Source: an uncultured Clostridia bacterium (GTDB lineage Bacteria > Bacillota > Clostridia > Peptostreptococcales > Anaerovoracaceae). Taken from it: a stretch of 57,302 bases of DNA. Location of the stretch: positions 1 to 57,302 of the forward strand of contig CALIBC010000237.1 of assembly GCA_938045615.1 (NCBI GenBank), given 5' to 3'. The translations under genes and the position numbers were made by a program. Below the pieces are notes generated by a model. The model made no database searches. It saw only the letters and a program-made list of their open reading frames with translations, and had not been told where the DNA came from. Shown here one piece after another: positions 25,249-33,681 of the stretch (positions are counted from its first letter, which is position 1; each line of letters opens with the position of its first letter).

Positions 25249-26628
25249 ATGAAACAACAGACATTCTTTAACTTGGAAAATGTAAATCAGCCGTTGGCTG
25301 ACAGGCTCAGACCGAAAAATCTCGATGAGTTTGTCGGTCAGGAACATCTTTTGGGTAAGGGGAAGATACTTAGAAACCTCATAGAAAGTGACAGAGTGTC
25401 GTCTATGATATTTTGGGGACCTCCCGGGGTTGGGAAGACTACTCTGGCCAAGATTGTAGCAAACAGGACAAAGAGTTCATTTATCGAGTTTTCGGCGGTA
25501 AACGGCGGCATTAAGGAAATACGCGAAATTATGAGGGATGCCGATTCAAAGCGCTTTTACGGTGAGAAAACCATCGTGTTTGTCGATGAGATACACAGGT
25601 TCAATAAGGCGCAACAGGATGCATTTCTTCCGTTTGTTGAGAAAGGAAGCATTACACTCATAGGTGCGACCACAGAAAATCCGTCGTTTGAGGTGAACGG
25701 AGCGTTGCTTTCCCGCTGCAAGGTATTTGTTTTGAAACAACTTGGGACGCAGGAGCTTGCGATTCTGCTGCGAAAGGCAATAGAAGATCCGAGGGGGTTC
25801 GGCGACCGCAAGGTGATTATCGCTGACAACCTGATCGACGCGATAGCAGGATTTGCCGACGGGGATGCCAGAAGTGCATTGTCCACTTTGGAGATGGTGA
25901 TATTGAACGGTGAAATCCGTAGTGATGAAAATATCGAAACTCAAGAGGGCGTTGAGATAAATCGTGACTCAATGACAGGCGGCACAATCCGTGTTACGGA
26001 AGAAACCGTCAAGCAGTGTATATCGGTAAAGTCTTTGTTGTACGACAAAAACGGAGAAGAGCATTACAACTTGATTTCGGCGTTTCACAAGAGCATGAGA
26101 AATTCAGATCCCGATGCGGCGGTGTACTGGCTTGCGCGTATGTTGGAAGCGGGAGAAGATCCGATGTACATTGCACGCAGAGTAACAAGGTTTGCCAGCG
26201 AGGACATAGGTATAGCCGATTCAAAGGCTCTTGAAGTTGCCGTTGCGGCTTTTCAGGCTTGTCACCTGATAGGGATGCCGGAGTGCTCGGTGAATCTTAC
26301 GCATGCGGTGGTATATTGTGCGCTTTCCCCCAAGTCGAATTCCATGTATACAGCCTATATGGAAGCAAAATCGGATGCGCTTAAGTCTTTGGCTGAACCT
26401 GTTCCACCGCAGATAAGAAACGCACCGACAAAGCTTATGAAAGATTTGGGATACGGAAAGGGTTACCTTTATGCTCACAATTATGAGGAAAGCCTGACCA
26501 CGCTTGAATGTCTGCCGGACAGTCTAAAAGGAAAAGAATACTACCATCCGGGAGAACAGGGGTTTGAGGCGAAGTACAAGGAACGGTACGAACAGATAAA
26601 AGATTGGAAGAAAAAATACCGGAAGTGA
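25249..26628 (+). CDS. rarA: Replication-associated recombination protein A (AAA+ ATPase)
   Basis: A 459-aa RarA/MgsA (Mgs1/WRNIP1 family) ATPase that acts at stalled replication forks. Walker A is GPPGVGKTTLAK, Walker B FVDEIHRFNK, sensor 1 GATTENPSF and the arginine-finger region LSRC. The C-terminal half is the MgsA helical domain (ARMLEAGEDPMYIARRVTRFASEDIG). It has a longer linker than usual around residues 223-245 (ENIETQEGVEINRDSMTGG). It starts 19 bp after the deacetylase gene. Confidence 0.95.
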   Translation: MKQQTFFNLENVNQPLADRLRPKNLDEFVGQEHLLGKGKILRNLIESDRVSSMIFWGPPGVGKTTLAKIVANRTKSSFIEFSAVNGGIKEIREIMRDADSKRFYGEKTIVFVDEIHRFNKAQQDAFLPFVEKGSITLIGATTENPSFEVNGALLSRCKVFVLKQLGTQELAILLRKAIEDPRGFGDRKVIIADNLIDAIAGFADGDARSALSTLEMVILNGEIRSDENIETQEGVEINRDSMTGGTIRVTEETVKQCISVKSLLYDKNGEEHYNLISAFHKSMRNSDPDAAVYWLARMLEAGEDPMYIARRVTRFASEDIGIADSKALEVAVAAFQACHLIGMPECSVNLTHAVVYCALSPKSNSMYTAYMEAKSDALKSLAEPVPPQIRNAPTKLMKDLGYGKGYLYAHNYEESLTTLECLPDSLKGKEYYHPGEQGFEAKYKERYEQIKDWKKKYRK

Positions 26629-26777
26629 CGATGCATGCAGATGAACGACTTGTCGAATGCGTACCATCCGGCGTTTTTTTATTGTGCAAAAACTTAACGT
26701 TTGTGGATCAATTTTATATGAATGTGAGTCGGTACAAAAAAATATATATTTTTTTGTTAAAAATGATAAAAAAGTGC

Positions 26778-26806
26778 TTGCATTATCTTTTGAACTATAT
26801 TAGAAT
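26778..26806 (+). promoter_or_regulatory. Sigma-A promoter of brnQ
   Basis: TTGCAT (26778-26783), 17-bp spacer, TAGAAT (26801-26806), within a very AT-rich stretch. Confidence 0.6.
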
Positions 26807-26857
26807 GTGTCCATTATTAAAATTTATGATGATGATAGGATATATGGGAGGAATTTT

Positions 26858-28228
26858 ATGGAGAAAAAATTATCAACAAAAGAGTATGTCTTTTTGGCAT
26901 CGATGTTATTCGGAATGTTCTTTGGAGCGGGAAATGTAATCTTCCCTATCCACATGGGTCAGCTGGCGGGAGGAAATCTTACACCGGCTGCGATCGGATT
27001 TTGTATCACCGGTGCGGGGCTGCCTCTGCTTGGGGTTGCCGCAATCGGTGTGTCACGGAGTGAAGGTCTGTTCGATATGGGACAGAAAGTCGGTAAGGGG
27101 TTCAGTTACTTCTTTACATGTGCGCTCTACTTGACGATAGGACCGCTTTTCGCAATACCGAGAACGGCGACGGTTTCCTATCAGGTCGGAGTTGCGTCGT
27201 TTGTTCCTAAAAACATGCAGACGGTTGCACTGCTGGTGTTCTCGGTGGTATTTTTCGGCGTTGCGTTGTTCTTTGCGCTCAAGCCGTCCGGAATATTGAC
27301 ATGGATAGGTAAAATCCTCAATCCATTGTTTCTGATATTCCTTGCTATACTGCTTGTTGCGGTCATCGTAAAGCCTATGGGAAGCACAGCGGATGTAGCA
27401 GCAACGGGTGATTATGCGACGAAGAGCTTCTCAACCGGACTTTTGCAGGGATACAATACCATGGACGGCCTTGCCTCACTGGCGTTTGGAATAATCCTGA
27501 TAGAGCAGATCAGAAGGTTGGGTGTGAAATCACCGGTCGGGGTATCCATGACCACCGTCAAAGCCGGAATACTGAGTGTTGTACTCATGGCGGTAATCTA
27601 TGGATTGCTCACTTATGCAGGAGCGCAGTCGGTGAACATCATGGCGCCTACCGAAGAGGGCGGAAGCGCATTCAACAGAATCGCGGTGCACTACTTCGGT
27701 ACATTCGGATCAGTTCTCCTTGGAATCACGATCACGTTTGCTTGTCTGAAGACAGCGATTGGATTGATACAGTCCTGCTCGGAAACTTTCTCGGAAGAGA
27801 TGTTCCCAAATTCATTCAAGTACAAGCCTTATGCCATAGCTTTTGCACTGGTTTCGTTCGTATTGGCGAACATGGGTCTTGAAAGAATCATATCTTTCTC
27901 GGTTCCGGTATTGGTACTGCTTTATCCTATGAGTATTGTGATCATACTTCTTTGCCTTGCCGGTAAAGCCTTTGGATATGAAAAGAAAGTCTTTGTATGT
28001 GCAATGGCGCTCACAGCAGTGTGTGCGGTTTGTGACATGATTCGTGCGCTGTCCGACGGAGCAAGAGCGGCAATCCCGGCTTGGGAAAGCATAGATAAAC
28101 TCTACGGAATGCTGCCGCTTTCCCAATACGGAATGGGTTGGGTAGTGCCTGCGGCGGTCGGAACCGTGATAGGACTGGTACTTACGGCAGCTACGGGCAA
28201 AAGCAAGACCGAGAGCGAAGCGGCATAA
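26858..28228 (+). CDS. brnQ: Branched-chain amino acid transporter, BrnQ/LIVCS family
   Basis: A 456-aa, 12-segment secondary transporter taking up Leu, Ile and Val with Na+ or H+. The start KKLSTKEYVFLASMLFGMFF followed by GAGNVIFP is the family signature, and PLFAIPRTATVSYQVG and the later TCLKTAIGLIQS-type helix also match. ATG 26858 has GGGAGGA 5-6 nt upstream; a longer frame from 26807 is not used because it overlaps the promoter. Single-gene unit. Confidence 0.95.
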   Translation: MEKKLSTKEYVFLASMLFGMFFGAGNVIFPIHMGQLAGGNLTPAAIGFCITGAGLPLLGVAAIGVSRSEGLFDMGQKVGKGFSYFFTCALYLTIGPLFAIPRTATVSYQVGVASFVPKNMQTVALLVFSVVFFGVALFFALKPSGILTWIGKILNPLFLIFLAILLVAVIVKPMGSTADVAATGDYATKSFSTGLLQGYNTMDGLASLAFGIILIEQIRRLGVKSPVGVSMTTVKAGILSVVLMAVIYGLLTYAGAQSVNIMAPTEEGGSAFNRIAVHYFGTFGSVLLGITITFACLKTAIGLIQSCSETFSEEMFPNSFKYKPYAIAFALVSFVLANMGLERIISFSVPVLVLLYPMSIVIILLCLAGKAFGYEKKVFVCAMALTAVCAVCDMIRALSDGARAAIPAWESIDKLYGMLPLSQYGMGWVVPAAVGTVIGLVLTAATGKSKTESEAA

Positions 28229-28381
28229 CAATCCGGTATGAAAAGTTGTGTCAAGCTGCGTGCGACGGACAAATAAATAAATAAAAATGAATGGATAGAA
28301 ATCGAGGTTTGCGCCACGGAAACAGAGGAGTCCCCGTATTGACGGAGAAAGCCCGCGCCACGTGCCGCAGGCCTCATTTTT

Positions 28382-28410
28382 TTGATATTGTACTTAAGCT
28401 ATGGTAGAAT
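28382..28410 (+). promoter_or_regulatory. Sigma-A promoter of the folate operon
   Basis: TTGATA (28382-28387), 17-bp spacer, TAGAAT (28405-28410). No PreQ1 or THF riboswitch was recognised in the ~45-nt leader. Confidence 0.6.
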
Positions 28411-28456
28411 ACACGGAGCACGGAAGCCCGGTATTTTGAATGGAGATTTACTTGAG

Positions 28457-28813
28457 ATGATTTTGATAAAAGAATTTGAATTTGATGCAGCCCACAATCT
28501 GATCAACTATCACGGAAAGTGCGAAAGACTTCACGGGCATACATATAAACTTGTTGTCAAATTAAAGGGGAGTCCCGATCACGAAGATATGGTCTATGAT
28601 TTTGTGGATCTGAAAAAGTTGGTGAAAAAAGAGATACTTGAAGATTTCGATCACCGCTACATAAATGACTTCATAAAGCAGCCCACGGCGGAAAACATAG
28701 CGGTATATATTTGGAACAAACTCAAGCCTGCGGTAAGAACAGGCAATGCGCATCTATATGAAATAGAAGTTTGGGAAACCAAGACCTCGGGCATAGTGTA
28801 CAACGGAGATTAA
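28457..28813 (+). CDS. 6-pyruvoyl-tetrahydropterin synthase family (PTPS-I/III-like; QueD homologue)
   Basis: A 118-aa COG0720 tunnelling-fold enzyme. Zn ligands are His13 and the HGH of CERLHGH (22-28). Cys22 is the residue of QueD-type (PTPS-I) enzymes, while Glu23 next to it matches the Glu used by PTPS-III, which makes 6-hydroxymethyl-dihydropterin for folate. The combined CExxHGH pattern is that reported for dual-function PTPS-I/III proteins. Its position before folE2, folP and folK, with no folB, supports a role replacing dihydroneopterin aldolase. It may also feed queuosine synthesis. Confidence 0.87.
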   Translation: MILIKEFEFDAAHNLINYHGKCERLHGHTYKLVVKLKGSPDHEDMVYDFVDLKKLVKKEILEDFDHRYINDFIKQPTAENIAVYIWNKLKPAVRTGNAHLYEIEVWETKTSGIVYNGD

Positions 28814-28816
28814 AGA

Positions 28817-29578
28817 ATGAAAGATGTTCAAAAGCAGACAGATGGCAGAAACATATATCTCAATCAGGTGGGAATCAAGGATTTTGTGCTTCCGATGGAG
28901 TTCAGGAACAAGAAAGGGGACTGGATAAGCACCGCGGCCACGGTAAGTCTTTTCGTGGGACTTGATGCGAAACAGAAAGGGACTCACATGTCCAGATTTG
29001 TCGATATCATACAACAAAACAGGCGAATGGATCTAAACCACGTAAAGAAAATCCTTGAGGAAACCAAGGAAAAACTTGAATCCGACTCGGCGTTTGTGAG
29101 AATGAATTTTGAGTATTTTATTGAAAAGGAGGCTCCCGTTTCGGGCATTGCCTCGTATTTCAATGTTGGCATAGAATACAGCGCTTCGCTTGCCGCCGGC
29201 AAGTTTGAATTTGACATGAAAGTCATAACGCCGGTGACGACCTTGTGTCCTTGCTCAAAAGAGATATCCGATTATGGGGCTCACAATCAGAGGGCTGACG
29301 TTTCCATAAATATAAAGATGAAAAAATTCCTTTGGATCGAGGATCTGGTGAAGATTGCGGAAGAATCGGCAAGTGCGCCTGTGTATTCTCTATTGAAACG
29401 TCCCGACGAGAAGTACGTCACTGAACTTGCGTACGACAACCCGCGTTTTGTGGAGGATGTTTGTAGAGAAGTTAAATTGAGAATCATTGATTTGGAAGAA
29501 GTAGAGAACTTTTGCATTGAAGTTGAAAGCCGGGAAAGTATACATAATCACTCGGCTTATGCGATGGTGGTGGGATGA
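28817..29578 (+). CDS. folE2: GTP cyclohydrolase FolE2 (MptA-like)
   Basis: A 253-aa type IB GTP cyclohydrolase, giving dihydroneopterin triphosphate from GTP, the first step of folate and queuosine synthesis. Metal and active-site motifs are visible: VTTLCPCSKEIS with the key Cys, GAHNQRADV, and HNHSAYA at the C-terminus. Unlike zinc-dependent FolE1, FolE2 enzymes can use other metals such as Mn. It lies 3 bp after the PTPS gene and overlaps folP by 4 bp. Confidence 0.93.
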   Translation: MKDVQKQTDGRNIYLNQVGIKDFVLPMEFRNKKGDWISTAATVSLFVGLDAKQKGTHMSRFVDIIQQNRRMDLNHVKKILEETKEKLESDSAFVRMNFEYFIEKEAPVSGIASYFNVGIEYSASLAAGKFEFDMKVITPVTTLCPCSKEISDYGAHNQRADVSINIKMKKFLWIEDLVKIAEESASAPVYSLLKRPDEKYVTELAYDNPRFVEDVCREVKLRIIDLEEVENFCIEVESRESIHNHSAYAMVVG

Positions 29579-30420
29579 GACATTTTATTTTAAAAGACGG
29601 AAGTAAAAAAACATTTTCCAGGATGGAGATGATGGGGATAATAAATGTTACCCCCGATTCTTTTTATTCAGGTTCAAGGGTGAACGGAACGGAAGAGGCG
29701 CTGGCAAAAGCGGGAGATTTTATATCGGAAGGTGCGACTTTCATAGATGTGGGAGGCGAATCGACAAGACCCGGCGCAAAAAAAGTTTCCATATGCGAGG
29801 AAATAGAGCGGGTATGTCCTGTGATAAGTCGGATCAAGAAAAAGTATCCCGAAATTCTCGTGTCGGTGGATACCTACAACGCACCCACAGCGGCCGCTGC
29901 GGTGGAAGCGGGAGCCGATATTGTGAACGATATAAGCGGACTTACCTTTGATGAGAATATGGTAGATGTGGTCGCTGCAACAGGTGTTCCTGTGATCATA
30001 ATGCACACGCAGGGAAGACCTGATGTGATGCAGAAAAATCCGCATTATGACAACGTGGTAAAGGAAGTATACGAATATCTTGAGAAACAGAGAGATTATG
30101 CGGTCGCCAGAGGCGTTGACAGGGAAAAGATCATAATCGACCTTGGTATAGGTTTCGGCAAGAGGTATGAGCATAATGTGGAACTTCTTAGGAATATAGA
30201 TGTGTTTGCGGAACTTAATTGTCCCCATCTACTCGCCATTTCAAGAAAAAGCTTTATCGGAACGTTACTCAATCAAGAAGACCCTGAGGACAGACTCTTT
30301 GGAACCGTTGCGGTCACACTGTTTGCGCGCATGCATGGCATAGAGATGGCAAGGGTTCACGATGTAAAAGAAAATCTTTGGGCAGTAAGAATGTTGGAGG
30401 AACTTGCATGCGATGTATAG
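29575..30420 (+). CDS. folP: Dihydropteroate synthase
   Basis: A 281-aa TIM-barrel enzyme that joins hydroxymethyl-dihydropterin pyrophosphate and p-aminobenzoate; target of sulfonamides. Signatures: MGIINVTPDSFYSGS, FIDVGGESTRPGA, ISRKSFIGTL. It overlaps folE2 by 4 bp and folK by 13 bp, so translation in the operon is tightly coupled. Confidence 0.96.
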   Translation: MRHFILKDGSKKTFSRMEMMGIINVTPDSFYSGSRVNGTEEALAKAGDFISEGATFIDVGGESTRPGAKKVSICEEIERVCPVISRIKKKYPEILVSVDTYNAPTAAAAVEAGADIVNDISGLTFDENMVDVVAATGVPVIIMHTQGRPDVMQKNPHYDNVVKEVYEYLEKQRDYAVARGVDREKIIIDLGIGFGKRYEHNVELLRNIDVFAELNCPHLLAISRKSFIGTLLNQEDPEDRLFGTVAVTLFARMHGIEMARVHDVKENLWAVRMLEELACDV

Positions 30421-30872
30421 TTGCGTTGGGATCCAATAAAGGTGACAGAAAGTACTATCTGGAGGCTGCGCAGAAAAAGATGGCTGAGCGGATCGGTAAG
30501 ATAGTAAGCAAGTCATCCGTAATAGAGACGGAGGCATATGGGTTTACCGAGCAGGATGATTTCTTGAATATGGTTGTTGCGATAGATACGGATATGGAAC
30601 CGGAAGAACTTTTGGATGCGCTTTTGGAAGTCGAAAAGGAACTCGGTCGCATCAGGACGGTGCACTGGGGGCCGCGCACGATAGATCTTGATATAATTTA
30701 CGCAGAAGACAGGACAGTAAACACAGACAGATTGAAAATTCCGCACCCCGACTTGTACAATCGATATTTTGTACTTGGTCCACTGTCGGAAATAGCACCG
30801 AATTTTAAAGATCCGGTGAGGAGTATCACTGTGGCGGAGCTTCTTGAGGAACTGCGCGCGAGGGAGCTTTAA
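30408..30872 (+). CDS. folK: 2-amino-4-hydroxy-6-hydroxymethyldihydropteridine pyrophosphokinase
   Basis: A 154-aa HPPK that activates 6-hydroxymethyl-dihydropterin with ATP. Motifs: VALGSNKGDR at the start, GFTEQDDFLNMV in the middle, and GPRTIDLDII for Mg and ATP. ATG 30408 has GGAGG 7 nt upstream, inside the end of folP. It is last in the PTPS-folE2-folP-folK operon, which together covers GTP to dihydropteroate. Confidence 0.95.
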   Translation: MRCIVALGSNKGDRKYYLEAAQKKMAERIGKIVSKSSVIETEAYGFTEQDDFLNMVVAIDTDMEPEELLDALLEVEKELGRIRTVHWGPRTIDLDIIYAEDRTVNTDRLKIPHPDLYNRYFVLGPLSEIAPNFKDPVRSITVAELLEELRAREL

Positions 30873-31000
30873 GCAGTTATTGAAATAAGGCGACGGTACT
30901 GTGATTGTAACAAGGCGAGGAAGCGTTGGTCCATTAATAATCTTGACAATTAAGACGCACTAATAATTATTGATAATATCGTTTTTGCCTCCTACAGCGC

Positions 31001-31029
31001 TTGACAAATTATATTTTGCGCAATATAAT
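31001..31029 (+). promoter_or_regulatory. Consensus promoter overlapped by a perfect palindrome (MarR/OhrR operator)
   Basis: TTGACA (31001-31006), 17-bp spacer, TATAAT (31024-31029). The palindrome ATTATATT (31008-31015), TTGCGC, AATATAAT (31022-31029) fills the spacer and -10 box. A regulator bound there would block RNA polymerase, so the downstream MarR-type gene is probably autorepressed. Confidence 0.8.
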
Positions 31030-31058
31030 TGTAGAAAAACGCAAAGAAGGATGGGATA

Positions 31059-31490
31059 ATGAGATATAATTCGACAGAAGCTTTAAAATTGAAAAATCAA
31101 CTGTGTTTTCCGCTTTATGCGGCTTCGAGAAAAGTAATAGGTGCCTATACGCCGCTGCTGAAGCCACTTGGAATGACGTACACGCAGTATATAATCTTTA
31201 TGGTTCTTTGGGAGCAGGACGGAATAACGGTGGGGGAGTTGGGTAGCAAGCTTCACCTTGATTCAGGGACGCTTACCCCGGTTTTGAAAAAGATGGAAAG
31301 TGCGGGATATGTGAAACGCACCCGGAGTAACAAGGATGAGAGAATCGTGAACGTTTTTCTGACGGAACAGGGTCTAAAGAAGAAAGACGAGGCTATAAAC
31401 ATCCCTCTAAAGATGGGCGACTGTCTGTCATTCAAACCGGAAGAGATGGAAAAGCTAAAAGAGTTGTTGTATTCGATTTTGGATATGTAG
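31059..31490 (+). CDS. MarR family regulator, OhrR-like (redox-sensing Cys)
   Basis: A 143-aa winged-helix regulator. LKNQLCFPLYAASRKV with Cys16 and TYTQYIIFMVLWE match organic-hydroperoxide repressors of the OhrR group, whose N-terminal Cys is oxidised by peroxides. A second Cys at 122 fits the two-cysteine OhrR layout. There is no ohr peroxidase gene next to it; instead a CDF metal exporter starts 2 bp later. A perfect palindrome over its own promoter is the likely operator. Confidence 0.9.
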   Translation: MRYNSTEALKLKNQLCFPLYAASRKVIGAYTPLLKPLGMTYTQYIIFMVLWEQDGITVGELGSKLHLDSGTLTPVLKKMESAGYVKRTRSNKDERIVNVFLTEQGLKKKDEAINIPLKMGDCLSFKPEEMEKLKELLYSILDM

Positions 31491-31492
31491 TT

Positions 31493-32614
31493 ATGACAGA
31501 AAAAAGAAAACTTTATGAACGTGATCGAATAATACTGAAAACGGGACTGATAAGTATTTTTGCAAACATCGTTTTGGCGGGAATCAAAGTTTTTGTCGGG
31601 GTACTTGCAAGTTCTATAGCGATAGTGCTTGACGGTATCAATAACTTGAGCGATGCGGTCGCTTCCATTGTTGCAATAGTGGGAAACAAGCTTGCGGGCA
31701 GAGCGCCGGACAAAGCGCACCCGCTTGGTCATGGGAGAATTGAGTACGTAAGTACTCTGATTATAGCCGCAATCATACTCTATGCGGCTATAACGGCGGC
31801 GGTGGAGTCTATCGAAAAAATAATGACTCCTGAAGCGGCAGATTATTCCGTTTGGTCACTCCTTGTACCGGCAGTTGCCGTCGCGGTGAAGATTTTACTT
31901 GGGCGATACGTCGTTGAGCGAGGCAGAAGCGTTCACTCAAGCGCACTGACGGCTTCGGGAACGGATGCTTTTTTCGATGCGCTGCTTTCCGCCGCAGTAC
32001 TTATTTCGGCTATTTTGTATATGACCTTGGAAATAAATATCGAGGCATACGTAGGTGTTGTGATTGCGGTGTTTATAGGAAGAGCGGGTATTGAAATGAT
32101 TCTCGATACGCTCAACGATCTGATCGGAAAAAGAGTGGACAGGGCTTTGGTGGATCAGATCAAGGAAACCGTAAATCGTGAATCTGCCGTCTATGGTGTT
32201 TACGATTTACTTCTGCACAACTATGGGCCGGACAGATTCCTGGGTTCGCTTCATGTTGAGGTGGACGAGGATTTATCCGCAAGGGAAATAGATTCTTTGT
32301 CAAGAAGAATCATGGAAGATGTGTATGCCGACCATGGTGTACTGCTGGGAGCCGTGGGCATATACTCGAGGAATTGCGGAGAAGGCATTGCGATGAAAAT
32401 GCGCGCAAATATCATGGATGTGGTCACAGGTCATAAGGGTGTCTTGCAAGTGCACGGCCTTTATGTGGATCCGGAGAAAAAGCATGTGACTTTTGATGTG
32501 ATAATAGATTTTGATATCAAAGACAGAGAATCTATATACCGGCACATAGTGGAGGATGTGAGGAGAATGTATCCCGACTTCACTTTTGACATCAAACCGG
32601 ATATAGATGTCTGA
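31493..32614 (+). CDS. Cation diffusion facilitator, MntE-like (predicted Mn exporter)
   Basis: A 373-aa CDF transporter with six N-terminal membrane segments and a cytoplasmic tail that is longer than in simple CDFs. The metal site reads Asn50-x3-Asp54 in TM2 and Asp158-x3-Asp162 in TM5, the NDDD set described for manganese exporters such as MntE, not the D/H set of zinc exporters. HPLGHGRIEYV is the usual loop. No separate ribosome site is seen, so it is probably translated by coupling to the OhrR-like gene. Confidence 0.88.
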   Translation: MTEKRKLYERDRIILKTGLISIFANIVLAGIKVFVGVLASSIAIVLDGINNLSDAVASIVAIVGNKLAGRAPDKAHPLGHGRIEYVSTLIIAAIILYAAITAAVESIEKIMTPEAADYSVWSLLVPAVAVAVKILLGRYVVERGRSVHSSALTASGTDAFFDALLSAAVLISAILYMTLEINIEAYVGVVIAVFIGRAGIEMILDTLNDLIGKRVDRALVDQIKETVNRESAVYGVYDLLLHNYGPDRFLGSLHVEVDEDLSAREIDSLSRRIMEDVYADHGVLLGAVGIYSRNCGEGIAMKMRANIMDVVTGHKGVLQVHGLYVDPEKKHVTFDVIIDFDIKDRESIYRHIVEDVRRMYPDFTFDIKPDIDV

Positions 32615-32726
32615 ACGTGGATACGTGGATGTATGGATATGGGTATTCAACTTCAGATGTACGGGTAGGCATATCCGAGTAGAGTTATTCGTATATAGAT
32701 ACCTGGAGGATGAAACGGGGAACCTT

Positions 32727-33443
32727 ATGAAAAACAAAAAAGTGATTGAGGCACTTTCCGGTAGCAGGATATTCAGGGGGCTTTCGGAAGAAGAAATCGT
32801 TGATATCATCGCAAAAAGTAAGATCAGGGAATATGAAAAAGGCGAGATGGTCTTTTCCGAGTTGGATAAACCGGAGGACCTGTTATTGCTTATTTCGGGA
32901 GAACTTACGGTGGCAAAAGACACATTTAACGGCAAAAGGCTTATAATAACGACGATCGTGGAGCCGGGAGACATGTTTGGGGAGGTATATCCATTTATAG
33001 GTATTCCCCAATATGACATGTACGTGGAGGCTGAAAAAAAGTCTAAAGTGATAAGTGTGGGCGTTGAAATTCTGAACGTATCCACAAAGATACGTGACAA
33101 TCTGTTGTACATATTTGCTCAAAAGGCGTACAAAATGAACAGACGCTTGAGAATATTGGGCGCCTCGGGAATACGCGGCAAGGTGGCAAGGTTTATCGTG
33201 GAACAACAGGAGAGGAAAAGGAAAGAGGGACATAAGGGTCAGGATGCACTGCTCGGCGGATTGCAGGCGGATAAAGGAAATGATTCTCTTGTGATGAACA
33301 GAGAACAGATGGCGGACTATATGAGCGTGACAAGGCCGTCTCTTTCACGCGAGATAAGCGCAATGGCGGATGAGGGGATAATAGCGGTTCAGGGAAGGAT
33401 GCTCAGGGTGTTGGATCAGGACAGGCTGGAGGAGTATCTATAG
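32727..33443 (+). CDS. Crp/Fnr family regulator (HcpR candidate)
   Basis: A 238-aa regulator with a cNMP-binding-like sensor domain (LLLLISGELTVAKDTFNGKR, EPGDMFGEVYPF) and a C-terminal helix-turn-helix (MADYMSVTRPSLSREISAM). It has no N-terminal Cys cluster like Fnr, so the signal is probably not an iron-sulfur centre; HcpR proteins use haem or another NO sensor. Its place directly upstream of hcp and a row of GTAAC/GTTAC-type sites indicate hcp control. The start at 32727 is favoured over a longer frame from 32607. Confidence 0.85.
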   Translation: MKNKKVIEALSGSRIFRGLSEEEIVDIIAKSKIREYEKGEMVFSELDKPEDLLLLISGELTVAKDTFNGKRLIITTIVEPGDMFGEVYPFIGIPQYDMYVEAEKKSKVISVGVEILNVSTKIRDNLLYIFAQKAYKMNRRLRILGASGIRGKVARFIVEQQERKRKEGHKGQDALLGGLQADKGNDSLVMNREQMADYMSVTRPSLSREISAMADEGIIAVQGRMLRVLDQDRLEEYL

Positions 33444-33464
33444 AACAAATTCAAAAATAAACAG

Positions 33465-33564
33465 AAAAATACTTGTAATGCATATCTTAATATCTTATCA
33501 CAGTGTAAAAATACTTGTAATATATGTATTACCACATTACAAAAATACCTGTAACATATGTTAC
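33465..33564 (+). promoter_or_regulatory. Three operator-like repeats upstream of hcp
   Basis: AAAAATAC[T/C]TGTAA starts at 33465, 33507 and 33541. The third holds the perfect palindrome GTAACATATGTTAC (33551-33564), the second GTAAT-N6-ATTAC (33517-33532). The centre of the third is at 33557.5; TAATAT at 33587-33592 is placed as expected for a -10 box if this is a class II activator site (start near 33599). Confidence 0.7.
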
Positions 33565-33681
33565 TGAAACTTGCAAGAAGCCTTGATAATATAACGGTGA
33601 AAAAAGTTTTGTACTTGACTGCGCAAAGAGCGGCGCACGTTATGGATTCTATGATGAATATACTATCAAGGAGGCAATAAG

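Noticed and set aside
26629..26700. Terminator after rarA (CCGGA...TCCGG then T run)
   Set aside because: The stem is only 5 bp with a very long loop; the T run alone is not enough.
28411..28456. Possible PreQ1 or folate riboswitch before the PTPS gene
   Set aside because: The leader is only about 45 nt and shows neither motif.
32300..33112. 270-codon minus-strand frame across the CDF and Crp/Fnr genes
   Set aside because: It spans two well-supported forward genes and has low-complexity, Ser/Ile-rich translation.
33465..33564. CRISPR-like repeat array upstream of hcp
   Set aside because: Only three imperfect units with unequal spacing and partly palindromic; they fit regulator sites next to a Crp/Fnr gene.
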